Positions 10,501 through 23,084 are shown, counted from the first letter of the stretch. The stretch: 64,000 nt of DNA from Halichoerus grypus (GCF_964656455.1 NC_135720.1:102684696-102748695); one strand, 5' to 3'. Program-made: numbers and translations. The notes: a model not told the origin generated them from the sequence alone.

Positions 10501-13500
10501 CAATTTTCATGTTTAAAATCCCTCCAAAAAATCAAAGAGTAAAACATTAATAACTGGTTTGCCCAAAGGGATACCTGCATAAAATCCAGAATCACTGATT
10601 TTGTTACTGCTGTTTTTCATTGTTGTTATCCCAGTATTAGTATTTTTTTTCCTCCATCATTCCCAACACAAGGGCTTTGGAAATAGCTTAAGTCATCTTT
10701 CAAAACGAAAGACAATGCTCTCGTTAATTAGTGTTTATATAATTCCATACCTCAAATGGACTCTTATCCAATTTGGGTATGCCATTCCAAACATTCTCAG
10801 GGTTCACTATCTCCTCCATACCATTTGAAAGGTTCAAAACCTGCAAGAGAAAAAAAAATTAATAAAAACTGGTAGTTTACAGCAATCCTTCTTCAAATGA
10901 AATACCTCAAAAGGCAATGAAAATAATTTTATTAAACTTCAATTTTACATTTCAACTCAACAGAACTTCTGTTCAATTAACATATTGTGTATCTATGCCT
11001 AGAGATCAAAGATGGTTAACAATGAGATCTCGAGAAGTTCAAAATTTTGTGGAGAAACAGACCTATGAGAAGAACATTACAATACAAGGTAGAAAGTACA
11101 GACTTCTGTAGCAGGAATAATAGGAATAATATAGGTATCAAGCCAAGGTTTTTTGGTAGGAGGGGTAGGGTGAAAAGATGGAGAGATTTATAAAATAATG
11201 CTAGTGAATGCTTCCTGGAAGAGGCAGCGCAAAATGAAAATGAAGTTGCAATGAAAATCTTTCAAAAATAAGTGAAAATTAACCAGTCTGGGAGGGGGAT
11301 AGAATACAAGTGAATAGAACTACATTATTAAATATATCAGAGGAGCCAAGTAGAATGGTATACATAAGAGAAATCAAGCAGTTTGATGTGTATCTAATAT
11401 AAGGTACAAAACATAAACATAAGGCTGGAGAATAATATGGACACTCAAACCTAGAGCACTTCCAGGGCCTCTAGAGGACCATGCCATGTTAATGAGCCTG
11501 ACTTTTCTATCCTAGACTACTGGTTCTCAAATTTTAATGGCATAAGAATGCACATTCCTTGTCCTCCCCCCAGATATTCTGAATCAGCCAGCCAGGGCAA
11601 GATCTAGGCATCCACAATCTAAGAAACACAGCAGGTGATTCTGATACGGGTGGTTTTCAGATCACGGGGGAAGCACCATCAACTAGAAAGCCCCAGCAAG
11701 TTTTACATGCAGGAATGCCCTACTCAGATTTGCGTTTGACAAACTTCACACTGGCAGTGTAGAGAATCAACTGAGGAAGACTAGAAGTAAACCAAATAGA
11801 AGGGTAAATAGAGTAATCTACTTGTAAAAATGGGACTTAAAACCAAGGCAGTGGCATTAGGCATAAAAAGTTTTAACTACGTGGTAAGAAGTGGAAAGTG
11901 TAGAATTTGGTGACTGATGGGATTTCAGAGGCAAGGGAGATGAAAGAGCCTGAGAAGGTTTCTTGCTAGGATGCTTATATATGAACTTTGAAATGACTTT
12001 TGCACTGCACCAAATTATCAGGGGGAATGATCCAGAAAATGTCTGCTCAATTACATTTTCTAATCTGGTAACTTCCAGTAAAATTTCCTTAACAGTTGCC
12101 AAGTACATTTGGAGATGAAACACTCCCACTTCACTTACCCTTGTGCCTTCTTCAGCGATTTCCAGAATTTCACATTTAGACCATGTGTTTCTTAGATTTG
12201 ACCACACAACACATTTGGATCCAACAGTAAATCCTTTCAGAGTGTAGGTTTTCTCTGGTTGAGCTGCCAAATTGAATAAAGCCTCAATGCATACCTCTTA
12301 ATCCCTTGATACACAAGCAAAGCATTTTCTTAATCTGCATTCACTATTCCTATATAATCAGCAACATGTCTGGTCTGAGTCTGTCTCTTTTCCTGAATTT
12401 TATTTTAAATTCTCCCGGTGCCCCTTCCCAATATAATTCCTTATGGCTTTCTTCAAAAAACACCACTATGATGTGATGTGTCTTTTTTAGGATATGAATC
12501 GGATTCCTGACTTTGAAACTTACTCTTAAAAGCTGGTTACTGTTGCCACATGTGATGTGGTCAATGGTTACAAGAGCCATTTCTTTTTTTTTTTTTTAAG
12601 ATTTTATTTATTTATTTGACAGAGAGAGACCCAGCGAGAGAGGGAACACAAGCAGGGGGAGTGGGGAAGGGAGAAGCAGGCTTCCCGCCGAGCAGGGAGC
12701 CCGATGCGGGGCTCGATCCCAGGACCCTGGGATCATGACCTGAGCCGAAGGCAGACACTTAACGACTGAGCCACCCAGGCGCCCCTACAAGAGCCATTTC
12801 TTTAGCGAAGCAGCATATTACAAGTTAGCAGACATTCTTATCATAAAGCTCTTACTTATTATTATTTAAATGTGGCAATGAGGACTAAAAATCTAGGGTA
12901 ATACTTAAATAAACCACAGTATATCCACAGAGTGGCATACCATAGAATTAAAATATTTTGAAAGCATATTTAAGGGATTAAAATGCAGGATTCAACACTA
13001 CGATTGTGATTTGTGTTTAGTTTTGAAAACTGTACGTAAATAGACACACACAGGGTGAAAGACAATAGCAAGCAAGTGCATTGCAGCTTATCAATGGTGG
13101 GATTATGGTAATTTTCATTCTCCCTAGACTGCTCCTTTCTCTCTTTTGTAGAATGGCTCATATTTAACAATATAAAAACTGACTCATAAAAAGTCTAACA
13201 TTGATTATTTTAAAAATCCTAAAAGTTAGCCATTTCATGTAACTTTTAAATCTTACTAAGTAGCCAAGAAAATATCAGTAAATGTAATTTGTAAAAAAGT
13301 TAATGACAATAAATGTTCTCCAATGTTTACTCATGGCTGTTCTCTTGTATGGTTAATATAAGCTCCCTAAATCTAGTGTTTGTTTAGGGGTTTCTAAATC
13401 AATGGCAAGGTATATGCATAAAAGAAAATAGTTAAATTTGAAAACTGCCAAAGTGATCCCTATCATCAATTCATGCCTATAGTTGTGCTTAGCAAAGGAA

Positions 13501-16500
13501 TGCTGTTTTTTTAAGACTTACCAAAAAAATAACCCCTTGATTTTAAAGCTTGTTTACATTTTAAACATAATTTCTTTTTGGAAACACTGATTTAAAGCAT
13601 TCTACTTTTAAACACAGTATTAACAATTCAGCATTTCATACAGCATGATTCCACATTGATTTCACAACTTAATCTCCCCACATTTAAGATGCTCTTCATG
13701 AAATCTAAATCTGATTCTCTTTCCAGGTTCTAAACATTTTCCCCCAAAATTCATTTAAAAAACCAACCAAGACAAAAATAAATAAATAGTCATTATCTTT
13801 GAGACAAATAAGTACTTTTGAAAGACACGGAGTTAAATAAAGTCCGAGGAATCACCTACCTGAGACATGATCTTGTAAAGCATTATCATGGTGCTTCCTT
13901 TCGGCTCTGGATTCTTCTTCAGAGAACAAAGTCAATGATGAAATGGCATCTCTGTTGTTATACTCTATAAATTCTTCTTTATATATATTCGTTTCAGTCT
14001 GCATGTTGGGATCACGATTCTTCCCGTGTAGGTGCAGTGGTGACCCGCGCTGGTCCTCGAAACATTCCACACAACTTGACTCTCTTGTGTCTTCCGCACA
14101 CGTGGGTCCTTGGGTCTTCTGACCAGCTCTGAGCAACACAGGGTTTATTCTGTCATCCAGACACAGCTGGGCTGTGGGTAATGCGAGTTCCAGCTGCTTC
14201 TCCACGTCACAGCTGAGGGGAAGCTGCGCCGTAAATGGCTGCAGGGTGCCTTCTGGGTCACAGCCCTGGGGCAGCGGCACGATGGGAGGCCCCAGGCCTA
14301 GCTCTTCCTTCTCTTCGTCCCCGACGAGGGAATGCTGTAACTCAGTGGACTCCAGTTCCAGGAACTCTTTGGATTCATCATCAGGGGAAAGGGGCACCTC
14401 GAGGGAGTTCAGTTCTAGCATCTCCTTTGTTTCGCTCGCCTGCGGTAGTAACGCGTTGAATCCCGTCATGAGGTATTGGTCATCAAACTTGGCCTTGTCA
14501 ACCAAATGGCACTCTATTTTACCTTCCAGGACCTCGGGGCCAATTTTATCTTTGCATGGGTTTTCGAAAGCTTCAAAAATGTTATCAGTGTCAGGGGCAT
14601 AGCATTTACTTGGCTTGGTTTCGAGAATGTTGAAGTCTTTTTCAACTCTTTCGGAGAGCTCATCTGTCTGTGGCTCTACATACAGTGTTTTCTCTTGTCC
14701 AGCTTTACTACTTGGTTTCTTAAGTCCAACCTCAGGACTGAGGGACCCAAGGGCTCCCTTTGTCTCTGGGCCTTTTTTTTCATAGGGCAGATCACTGTTA
14801 CTAATACCAATCTTAGAATATTTCTTCATTTTCTCATTAATACTCTCGCCTTTGCTTTTCAAGTCAACAACTGCTAAAGGGATATTACAAACATCCCTTT
14901 TGATTTCTAATATTGTTATCTCCAACACATCTTCTGTTACTATTTCATAAAAGTAGTCATTTCCATCCTGAGGGCACACACCTTCTGAAATATTAAATCC
15001 TGAGAGGCAACATGGAAAGGCTTGCATGGGGACCACCAAAAGTTCAGAAGGAATGTTCCAGAGGGCTTTGGGGTCCACACAGTCTTCAATGTTTCCAAAG
15101 TCTACAAGTCTTACGGATACAAGATAATCATCACAAATACTGGTGATAAGTGCCCGATAATAATGTCCATCTTCTCTATATCTCACTATGCAAGGATCTC
15201 CAATATGAGGGCATGGGACACAACTTCTCCTATCTGTTACCTGTTCTCCAGCAGTTTGTACTTCTACTTCTAAATCCTGAAGTTTCTCAGTATCAGCAAA
15301 CTGACACCAAAAATACTCAGGTCCATCTATCACAGTGGCATAAGCTCTTATCATCTTCATCTTTGGATTATACCAGTTAAGAAACAGTGAAGTGTCAATG
15401 TCAGTTTTGTTTACAGACTTGGAGCAGGCACTTTTAATTATTTGATTAGAAAGTCCTACTTGAGATTCTTCACTGAAAGCATATCTGCTAATCATATCTT
15501 CTGCTATGATCCCATTTTCATCCACAAGAATAACTTCCCATCTGCCTTGAAATTTAACAAATTCACATCTTATTTGAACCTCATCTGTCCTTTGAGAAAA
15601 GTAATGCATCATTTCCTTACATTTTAAAATCTCAGGGACCCAAAGTCCCCTCAAGGAGCAGTGAATGCACAATCCTGGTAACAGTGCATTCATAAGGTCA
15701 AGCTTACCTACCTTGTTAGTATGAACCATAGAAACATTGCCATAATCTATAAATTGTACAGAGAGAAGGTCATTGGGTTGCTGTTCCTTGACCACAGCAC
15801 GATACCATAAACTGTCTTCCGGAAAAATGGCACATATTACATCTCCTCTCTGCAAAGGTGGACCTGAATAATATTCTGGCCTCGTTCTAGCATCATTTAA
15901 CCTCTCTGAAAGATGAGTGATTTCAGCTTCATCTTCTGTTAATTGAACATAAAAGTCTGAAAGGTCATTTATATGAGAAACATACACAGCTGTTTTAAAG
16001 CCAGGCATTATAATCTTCTGAGGGAAGTCAGAAAATTTTAAAGGCAAATCTTTGTTATATAAATCTATGTTTCTCTCTGAAGGAGTAGCTTCTAGTTTTG
16101 TCGCTTTCAAAGGTGGCTCAGCAAAACTTTCTTCTTTCTTTTCTGGTGTTAGTGGACACACTTGATCACCTTGATTTCCCACAGAGTCCTGACACTGAGT
16201 GACTATGTCTGTCTTTGTTGAACTTCGTAAAATCTTGGTTTCCTTCCATGCTGAGCTGACCTTAGATTTGTAGGATTCTCCCAATATCTCCATACTACGT
16301 AATTTGTTTTCTACTGATTTACTTATGTACTCTGTAGGCGACAACTTCATACTTTGCTTCTTTATTTCAAGAGTTTCAGTTGCAGCAAGGAGGGCTTCAC
16401 TTTCTTTTTTTCTTATCCCACCTTTGTAGCCGAGTAGCCCTAACTTCTCATTAACGTTAGCATTAATTTGAATACTGTCATCATATAGTTCTATAATCAG

Positions 16501-19500
16501 TCTTCCATCTGGATCTTTTGCTACAACCAAAGCCTTCAATGACTTATCTAAAATAGTCTCCTGAAACCACGTTGTAATTTCTTCTGGTATATGGTCAGGA
16601 ATATCAGATAATGAACATTTAACAGCTTGCATGGGCAAAAGTAAGACATCATATGCATCACTAGGTATTGGAAGCAGATCCTCGTTTGCTATGACACAAA
16701 TGTTTCCAAAATCCACAAAAAAGACTTTATTTGGTTCTTTTTCTATTATTATCCCCCTATACCAGTTTCCATCAGCATACTTGGCAAGGCACAAGGTTCC
16801 AGGGATCAAGGGAGATGTTTTTAAATTCAGCAAAACTTTACTTAATTGTGTAATATTACAGGACAACTGTTCTAAAATACTCACATTTCTTCCCAGTTGG
16901 CAATAAAATGTCCAAGGGTCATCAACATGTGTTATATACACGGATTCTTCACTTCCAATTTTCATATCGTGTGTCGAATAGTAGAAAGAATGTAACTGAA
17001 CAGAGGACTCCAGAGGCTTCTGAAGTTTAACTGGTCTTGCAAGTCTCTTTTCTACCAAAAAATGGCATGCGCTCTGAAAGGGTGTGAGCAAATCCACAAC
17101 ATTAAACAGTTCTTCATCTTGTACTGAAGCCAAAGCAAATATTGTGCATTTTAATTCGAGATTCTCTTCCCCTGCATTGTCAACAAACTCACTAAAAGCC
17201 TGTATTGCCTTTTCATCCCAAGCAAAAGGATTTTGACCAGTTGGTTGAATTAAATTATAAAGACTGCACCGAAAAGCCTGAGCCTTAACCTTGAGAAATT
17301 CTTCACTAATTGAGTAAATATTCTTCGCAGATACCATTTCTTTGTCTCCATAATCTACGAACATTACTTTGACATGCTCTGCAGACTGTGCCCTGCTAAT
17401 CACAGCCCTGGACCATTTTCCATTTACTGTTCGTTTTGCCAAACAAGCGGGGGTGGTCCCCTGGTAAGGAGTAGCTGTGTTCCTGCAGTAGTCCTGGATA
17501 TTACACATCAGAGTTTTAAATCCTTGAATGTTCCTGGTCAGCTGACACCAGAAGTAGCCAGGGTTTTCAACATAAGACACTTTGACTTCTACTGTACTTC
17601 CAACTTTCAGCTCTCCTTTACAAGAAGAGCCTGGCTTAATTTCCAAGAAATTCTGTGTAAGAGAAGAATAAACAGATACTCTTTTCTCTTTTTCCTGCAC
17701 AACTAGTCCAGTTGGAATATCTGTAATAACTGTTGTATCAGTCAAAATTTCTGAAACAGATGTAGTTTTATTGTCGCTCTTGGCTTTCTGTTCTACTTCT
17801 ACCTTTTTGGCAGGAGATATTTTATCATTCTCAGCAGTAAAATGGCTTGAAACATGCCCTGGAGAGTGGACATTTCCGGGAATGTTTTCCTTTGTTTCAA
17901 ATTCCTGATACTTGGCATACCCAGCTTGAGCAATTACCTTACTAATGTTTTCTTCCCCTGTTCTTGATTCATCAAGAATCTCAATAACATATTGATTATC
18001 CTGCTTATCAAGGACATGGATAACTAATTCTTTGTGGAGTACAGTCTTTTTAAAAAAGGAAACTGCCTCCTGGCTCCAACTTTTCCCCAAAGGCCAAATA
18101 TCTGCTAGTGTGCACCTGAGAGCCAATATGGGTAGCTGCCTAAACTGGGGAAGCAACATCCTCACGTCATACCAATCCACATTTTCCAAACTGCCACGGT
18201 CAACTAGAAACACATCCACACTCTTGTCATCTAATCTGGTGACCATAGCCCGATAATAGCCGTTTTCTTTCCATTTGACACAGCAAAGGTCATCGGGTTC
18301 GGGTTTCAAAACTATGCCATCCAGCTTACTGGCTGAGGAATAGAAATTGCACATTCTTCTCATCAACTTGCTGAAAGTGCCTTTGTGTTTCCTCAGCCTA
18401 ATCCAAAACTCGGAAGGATTTTTCACAAACTCCACCTGGGCATCATAGAAGGCGTTTATCTTTAACCTGATAGATCTTAAGGCCGGGAGTGAAATCTCTT
18501 CATCCACTTCTTCAGCAGGAGACTGAGACTGAAAAGCTGTTTCTTGTTCTTCCTCCTCCTCCTCCACTCCCTGGCTCTGAAGGAACCGGTCGGCCAAGCA
18601 ACAGGACTGGACTCCGAAGACACAATTCAGATTGATCCCATCTTCTCCGTACAGGGTGACATAATAAACGTGCTCAAAGGAACAGTAAAATTCAATCTTT
18701 GCATTCACTGCCTGGCCCAGTATCAGGGCCTTCAGGTCACCGACCTGTGACCGAGACCAGCCTCGCCCACCGTCCCAGAGTCCATACAAAGCGCAAGGGT
18801 AGGTCACCACGGGCATTCGGAAGTACGCAGGCAGCAAGTAGCGGAGGCTACTACAACTCACTAACTCCTTCCTTCCATAGTCTACGTGGAGCACCTGGGC
18901 ACAGCGCTGGGGCCGAAAAGTCTCAAGCAAGAGCGCTCTGTACCAATGTCCATCCAACCCACAGGATGCACACGGAGAGCCAGGCTTGTCTGGGCTCTCC
19001 TCCCTCTCCTCCCAGGTGGCACTGGTAGAGTTCTCATCCCCCGTCCCCTGGAAACCCCGGTAGATCTGGGCCATGCTCTCGGACAGGCGGTGGATCTCCT
19101 GCGAGAGGCTCCGGAGCTGGCAGTGAATGCGGTGGGGGTGGCACACCTGGGTCACCACCACGGGCTCCGTCACGCCCAGCTGCAGCTGCGGGTAGAAGTA
19201 ATCCAGGCCAGGCTGCTCCTGCTTGGGAGGGACGCGCGGGAGGGCCGGGGCCCCGGAGCCCATGCTGGCGGTGGCCGCCGTTAGGTAGCGCTTGAGGAGC
19301 GAGCGGAAGAGGCGGTCGGGCACCTGCCGCGCCAGGCCGAGCTCCTGCATCTGCTGGAACAGCCCGGGCACCTCCAGAAGGACCAGGCGATGGAGCAGCA
19401 GCACGTCCAGCACCCGCCCGTGCACCTGCTTGCCCTGCAGGCTGCTGAGGAAGTCCACGGCACTGGACGGCCAGTGCTGGGGCTCGCCCCCGCCCCCGCC

Positions 19501-19932
19501 GCCGCCGCCGCCGCCGCCGCCCGCCGGCACCAGGCCGGCCAGCACGCAGCCCAGCACCTCGGACGGCAGGTGGAAGAAGTCGCTGCGCCCTGGCGCCAAC
19601 GAGCCCGCGCCCGCCGTGATGGTGCGGCCCTCGTCGAGCAGGAAGACGCGGCTCTCCTGCGCCTGCTGGCTGACCACGCGGCAGCGGTGCCACATGAGCC
19701 CCACCTGCACGAGGCACAGCTCGCCCGGTGAGGCCGAGGCGCCGCCCAGCGCCCACCGGCCGCGCGTGGCCGCCGCTTCCTGAATCTCCCGGCTCAGCCG
19801 CACGTACTCCTCCCGCCGCTGGCCCACCAGCCCCCAGAGCTGCACGGGGATCACCTCAGGGTGCACGTCCACGAACGACACCCGCAGGACCAGCGAGGCG
19901 CCCGGCGTGGGCAGCCCCGGCGTGGAGCACAT
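7565..19932 (-). CDS. TDRD6: Tudor domain-containing protein 6
   Basis: Large scaffold of the germ-cell chromatoid body that binds arginine-dimethylated partners such as PIWI proteins and is needed for spermatid development in mice. CDS joins (- strand) 19932-13860, 12263-12139, 10840-10751 and 7588-7565, giving 2,103 residues against 2,096 in human. Seven Tudor cores are visible by their D-x-G signatures at about residues 100 (DEG, degenerate), 351 (DYG), 578 (DRG), 860 (DYG), 1074 (DFG), 1396 (DYG) and 1611 (DFG), each preceded by a C-x-A/W-Y-R-A type strand. A low-complexity acidic tail (about 1700-2000) follows. The start MCSTPG matches the known N-terminus and lies in a CpG-rich region. 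The main exon is fully open. Oddities: a 12-glycine run at 138-149, a Glu run near residue 460, and a shortened C-terminus. All junctions are GT-AG and in phase. Confidence 0.97.
7589..7635. repeat. (A)n(GA)n microsatellite forming a splice-acceptor tract
   Basis: A purine run on the + strand (about 15 A, then GA repeats, then A). On the - strand it is a continuous pyrimidine tract ending directly at the TDRD6 exon-4 acceptor. Confidence 0.9.
7636..9590 (-). other. TDRD6: TDRD6 intron 3, AT-rich, no recognised element
   Basis: AT-rich sequence without a clear repeat, exon or RNA gene that I can support. Confidence 0.6.
9600..10250 (+). repeat. Old L1 fragment (5' region), split by a SINE
   Basis: The flanks of the SINE resemble the 5' part of an old L1 (GACACAGATTTTAAAGCAAG, AACAGAATAAACTC). 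Strongly diverged and noncoding. A short tandem repeat of AGACATAATCCAA lies within it at 10013-10070. Confidence 0.45.
9677..9868 (+). mobile_element. Can-SINE
   Basis: Begins GGGGCACCTGGGTGGCTCAG and runs through GGTCATGATCCCAGGGTCC and the CT-rich segment to a TCTTTTTTAAAA tail. It lies in TDRD6 intron 3, in sense to the + strand. No certain target duplication was seen. Confidence 0.9.
10751..10840 (-). CDS. TDRD6: TDRD6 coding exon 3
   Basis: Acceptor CTCTTGCAG before 10840; donor GAG/GTATGG after 10751. 90 nt, phase 0 at both ends. Translation starts VLNLSNGMEE and contains NPENVWNGIP, completing the Tudor-like fold begun in exon 2. Confidence 0.95.
12139..12263 (-). CDS. TDRD6: TDRD6 coding exon 2
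   Basis: Acceptor TTTGGCAG before 12263; donor ACAAGG/GTAAGT after 12139. 125 nt. Reads AQPEKTYTLKGFTVGSKCVV and on through TWSKCEILEIAEEGTR, matching the human C-terminal region. Confidence 0.96.
12587..12785 (-). mobile_element. Can-SINE with perfect 18-bp target duplication
   Basis: Reverse-oriented copy in TDRD6 intron 1. TACAAGAGCCATTTCTTT is repeated exactly at 12569-12586 and 12786-12803. Low divergence and a perfect duplication indicate a recent insertion. Confidence 0.95.
12804..13859 (-). other. TDRD6: TDRD6 intron 1, AT-rich remainder
   Basis: No repeat or coding signal that I can name. It ends at the donor of the main exon, GTCTCAG/GTAGGTG. Confidence 0.6.
13860..19932 (-). CDS. 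TDRD6: TDRD6 main coding exon (6,073 nt)
   Basis: Uninterrupted from ATG at 19932 to the donor G/GTAGGTGA at 13860-13855, 2,024 codons plus one base that pairs with exon 2 to give alanine 2025. Without splicing, the frame would end two codons later. The exon carries all seven classical Tudor repeats. Confidence 0.97.
19486..19521 (-). repeat. TDRD6: GCC/GGC trinucleotide run coding for 12 glycines in TDRD6
   Basis: Ten GGC and two GGG codons give Gly138-149, between the first Tudor repeat and the next conserved block. The human protein has only scattered glycines at this place. Confidence 0.95.
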
Positions 19933-20560
19933 CTCCGAGGCGCGGCGCTGCCGTCGGCCCCCGAGCGGTCAGGGCGGCGCGTCCGGCCCGCCCACGCCCC
20001 CGCGCCCGCTGGACAGCCCCGCAGACCCAGGCTCAAGGCACAGAGGGACCGGGAGAGACGCCTGGCGAGGCGTCCCCTCAGCGACTCGCCCGACGCCGCG
20101 CCTCCCGGACTCGCGCCGACTGGTAAGACCGGCGGCGGGACCAACCGCCCACGGTCGCGCCGCGCAGGCATTTGCTGCGCGCGGCCCCCGGGGCGGGCGG
20201 AGGCGAGGCCGGGCGGAAGGGGATTCGAGGGCCGTTCCGCGGGCCACGCGGTGGCAGCTACTCGGAGCGCCTTCCACCGTGGAGGACGCGGAGGGAAGGC
20301 CTGGCAGAGGGCGGGGCGCTGGGAACACCCCTGAGTTGCTTGCCTTTCGGCCGGCCGCGTAGTACTGAGCGAGCCCCGTGTGCCCGGCGCGGTGCTAGGC
20401 TGCGGAGAAACGGGAAGGAGACCTGGAGGCGCCAAAGGCACGTGCCCGGGGCGTTAGGGCCCGAACTCTCAAGAGGGCCCCGCGCTCCCGGGCCGAGGCT
20501 GAGGCGGCGCGAATGCCCTTGCGCCCCGCGGCGCAGGGGTGGCTTGTGCGCCTTTAGGGT
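19933..20560 (-). promoter_or_regulatory. TDRD6: TDRD6 CpG-island promoter and 5' UTR
   Basis: Very GC- and CpG-rich sequence that continues into the first 900 nt of the coding exon and fades near 20560. It contains an E-box palindrome GGCACGTGCC at 20437-20446. The transcription start is not visible. The many overlapping open frames here are a by-product of GC content. Confidence 0.65.
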
Positions 20561-21189
20561 TGTGACCCCCCGCAAGTTGCTTACCCTCTTCCATGAACCC
20601 GTTCGGTCACTTGAATTGATAGAGTTGTTGGGAGGGTTACAATAAAGTAAGAATATACTTGGAGACTGTTAAATCTTCCTTCTCCACAATTACTGGTCTG
20701 AGTTTCCCTCCTTTTTTGTTTGCCTGGTTCTGGCTTCCCAACCTTGGAGGCATGTATTCTTTTACTCACAGAGCTGGCACAGAACCGGACTTAAAAAGGG
20801 GGGTCTAGAGGAACGGAAGAAACATGACTCGATACTCTTGCTGTATCTACTACGGCAGCGGACCTCTTGGCTAGACTCCTTGTTCTGTTCCCCCATCTAA
20901 ATCTTAACGAAGGTAACCCTCAGAAGACTCGGGGAGGGAGGGGAAGGGAACGTGCAGGCAAACTGTGAGTAGCTCCCAGAGATGTCTATAGTGGATTTTC
21001 ATTCATTTGCCAAGTCAGGCACATTTGTGGGAGTTTCTCATGTCACTCCTTCACATTTTGAAATATCGAATACAATGTAGATAAAATCAAGACAGTGCTT
21101 AATATAATCCTGGCCTAACAGCGTAAATCTTTGCATTTTCAATCTATCCAGTTAGATGTAACGTCATGTTGCCAAAGCCTCCTGTGCTT

Positions 21190-21308
21190 TTTTCTTTTTT
21201 AAAGTTTTTATTGCTTGCTTGTTTGCAAGCTCTACATCATGGGGCTTGAACTCAGGACGCTGAGATCAAGAGGCACACGCTCTAGGGCACTGAGCCAGCT
21301 AAGAGCCT
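21190..21308 (-). mobile_element. Older, shortened Can-SINE
   Basis: On the - strand it reads GGCTCTTAGCTGGCTCAGTG, then GAGCGTGTGCCTCTTGATCT and a T/A-rich tail. CTCCTGTGCTT is repeated at 21179-21189 and 21309-21319. Divergence is higher than in the other SINEs here. Confidence 0.8.
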
Positions 21309-21539
21309 CTCCTGTGCTTACTTTTTAATGGCAGTTGTCCTTGAGCATTCCTGGAACCTATCATGGGGCTGAGGCAATAAATACTCGCTGAATGAATAAA
21401 AGAATCATTTGATTTCTTTTAAAAGTTAGATTTTTATCTGATAAACTCATCTTTGAAAATTCAGTTTTATTTTACAAATTTAATTAATGCTTTATATTCA
21501 TGATGGAAGAAAAATAAACATTTGATTTAAAAACATCTA

Positions 21540-21800
21540 GCAAGATCTAGCTCTGATGTCCTCTTCCTCTACTATCCACCCAGGTGGAATTGATTATCCC
21601 TTCCCTTTTACACACCTCTGTTATATTTAGTGTTTGTGACATATGATATATCTATCATGCCATGCAATTGTTTACTATTTCTCTTCCTACCAGAATATGT
21701 ACTTCTTGAAGGCAAGGACTCCTCTCATATATTTAATATTCTCAGTGCCTAGCACAATATGGAACTTTTAGTCAACATGCAATAACTGTTTAACAAGAGA
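21540..21800 (+). repeat. L2/MIR-type 3' end
   Basis: AAGGCAAGGACTCCTCTCAT and CAGTGCCTAGCACAATATGG resemble the conserved 3' block of L2. Weakly preserved. Confidence 0.5.
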
Positions 21801-22199
21801 ATAAGTAGATTACCTGGCACTGTGTCATTTATGGTGAAAGGAAGTTGTTCATTATAATATGGTCTTATTATCATCTGGAATTGTTTGATCATCCCATGGA
21901 CTAATGGAGATTTCAATTCTCTATATTAGCTCAAGCAGTATAACCAAACTCTGATGGAGACCGCAGGGTTGTAGACAGAGTAAATGACTTCTGTTTTCTA
22001 TCGAACTTGTCCCCCAACCTCCTTCTATGGTTCAGGGCCTTTACTCCTGGATAACAGCGGCATATCATTTGGCCATTATAGGCTGAAAGCCTTTTGCTCC
22101 CATCTTCCCAGATATTTCCAATGTCCCACATCTGTGTCTAGGAGAGGTAGCTTTACTTGCTCTGTATTGCTCTGCTGCTGGACAGGGAACTTAAAAAAT

Positions 22200-22875
22200 C
22201 AGACCACTGCACGTGAAGATTAAGCTCCTGCTACCACCATCCATCTCTAGAACTTTTCCATCATCCCCACCTCTGTTCCCATTAGACACTGACTTCTCAT
22301 TCTCCCCTATTCCAGGCCATAGTAACCACTATTGTACTTTCTGTTTCTGTGAATTTGGTTATTCTAGTTATCTCATATAAGTAGGATCATACAATATGTG
22401 TCCATTTGTGTCTGTCTTATTTCACTCAGCATATTGTTTTCAAGATTCATCCATGTTGTATCATGTCTCAGAATTCCAATGCTTTTTGAGGCAGAATAAT
22501 ATTCCATTGTATATTGGAATATTTTGTTTGTTTATCCATTCATACTTTCATCTATGGACATTTGGGTTTCCACCTTTTGGCTATGTGAAAAATGCTGCTA
22601 TGGACATTGGTGTACAACTATCTGTCCAAGTCCCTGCTTTCAGTTCCTTGACTAGGTACCTAGAAGTGGACTGCTGGGTCATGTGAATATGTTATGTTTA
22701 ATATTTTGAGGAAACCCTATACTGTTTTTTATATAGTAGCTACAACATTTTGCATTCTCACCAGCAATGCCCAAAGGTTCCAATTTCTCCACATTTCTCA
22801 CCAATGCTTGTTATTTTCTGTTGTTGATGTTGTTGTTGTTAATAGCCATCCTAATGGGTATGAAGTAGCATTTAT
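22200..22875 (-). mobile_element. Old L1 fragment, antisense
   Basis: Reverse complement of old L1 ORF2/3' sequence: TCATATAAGTAGGATCATAC, TTATTTCACTCAGCATATTG, GAATAATATTCCATTGTATA, TAGCCATCCTAATGGGTATG. Frames are destroyed. Confidence 0.8.
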
Positions 22876-23084
22876 GAATTTTTGCATCTATGTTCCTAAG
22901 AGACATTGATCTGTAGTCATCTTTTTTATAAATGGATTTAAGCATTTTGGATGATAAGTAAAAAAACAAAAATAAAAACAAATGAGAAGTCAAGGCTGTC
23001 CTGAGGTTTCTTGGCTGCATTAGTGAGTTTGTAGTGCAACAGAGAATCCTGGAGCAGGACCAGATTTTAAAAGGCAGGGAGGAA

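Noticed and set aside
19034..20645. Many overlapping open frames on both strands in the GC-rich block
   Set aside because: They are shadows of the TDRD6 first exon and its CpG island; high GC content suppresses stop codons. None has a recognisable domain.
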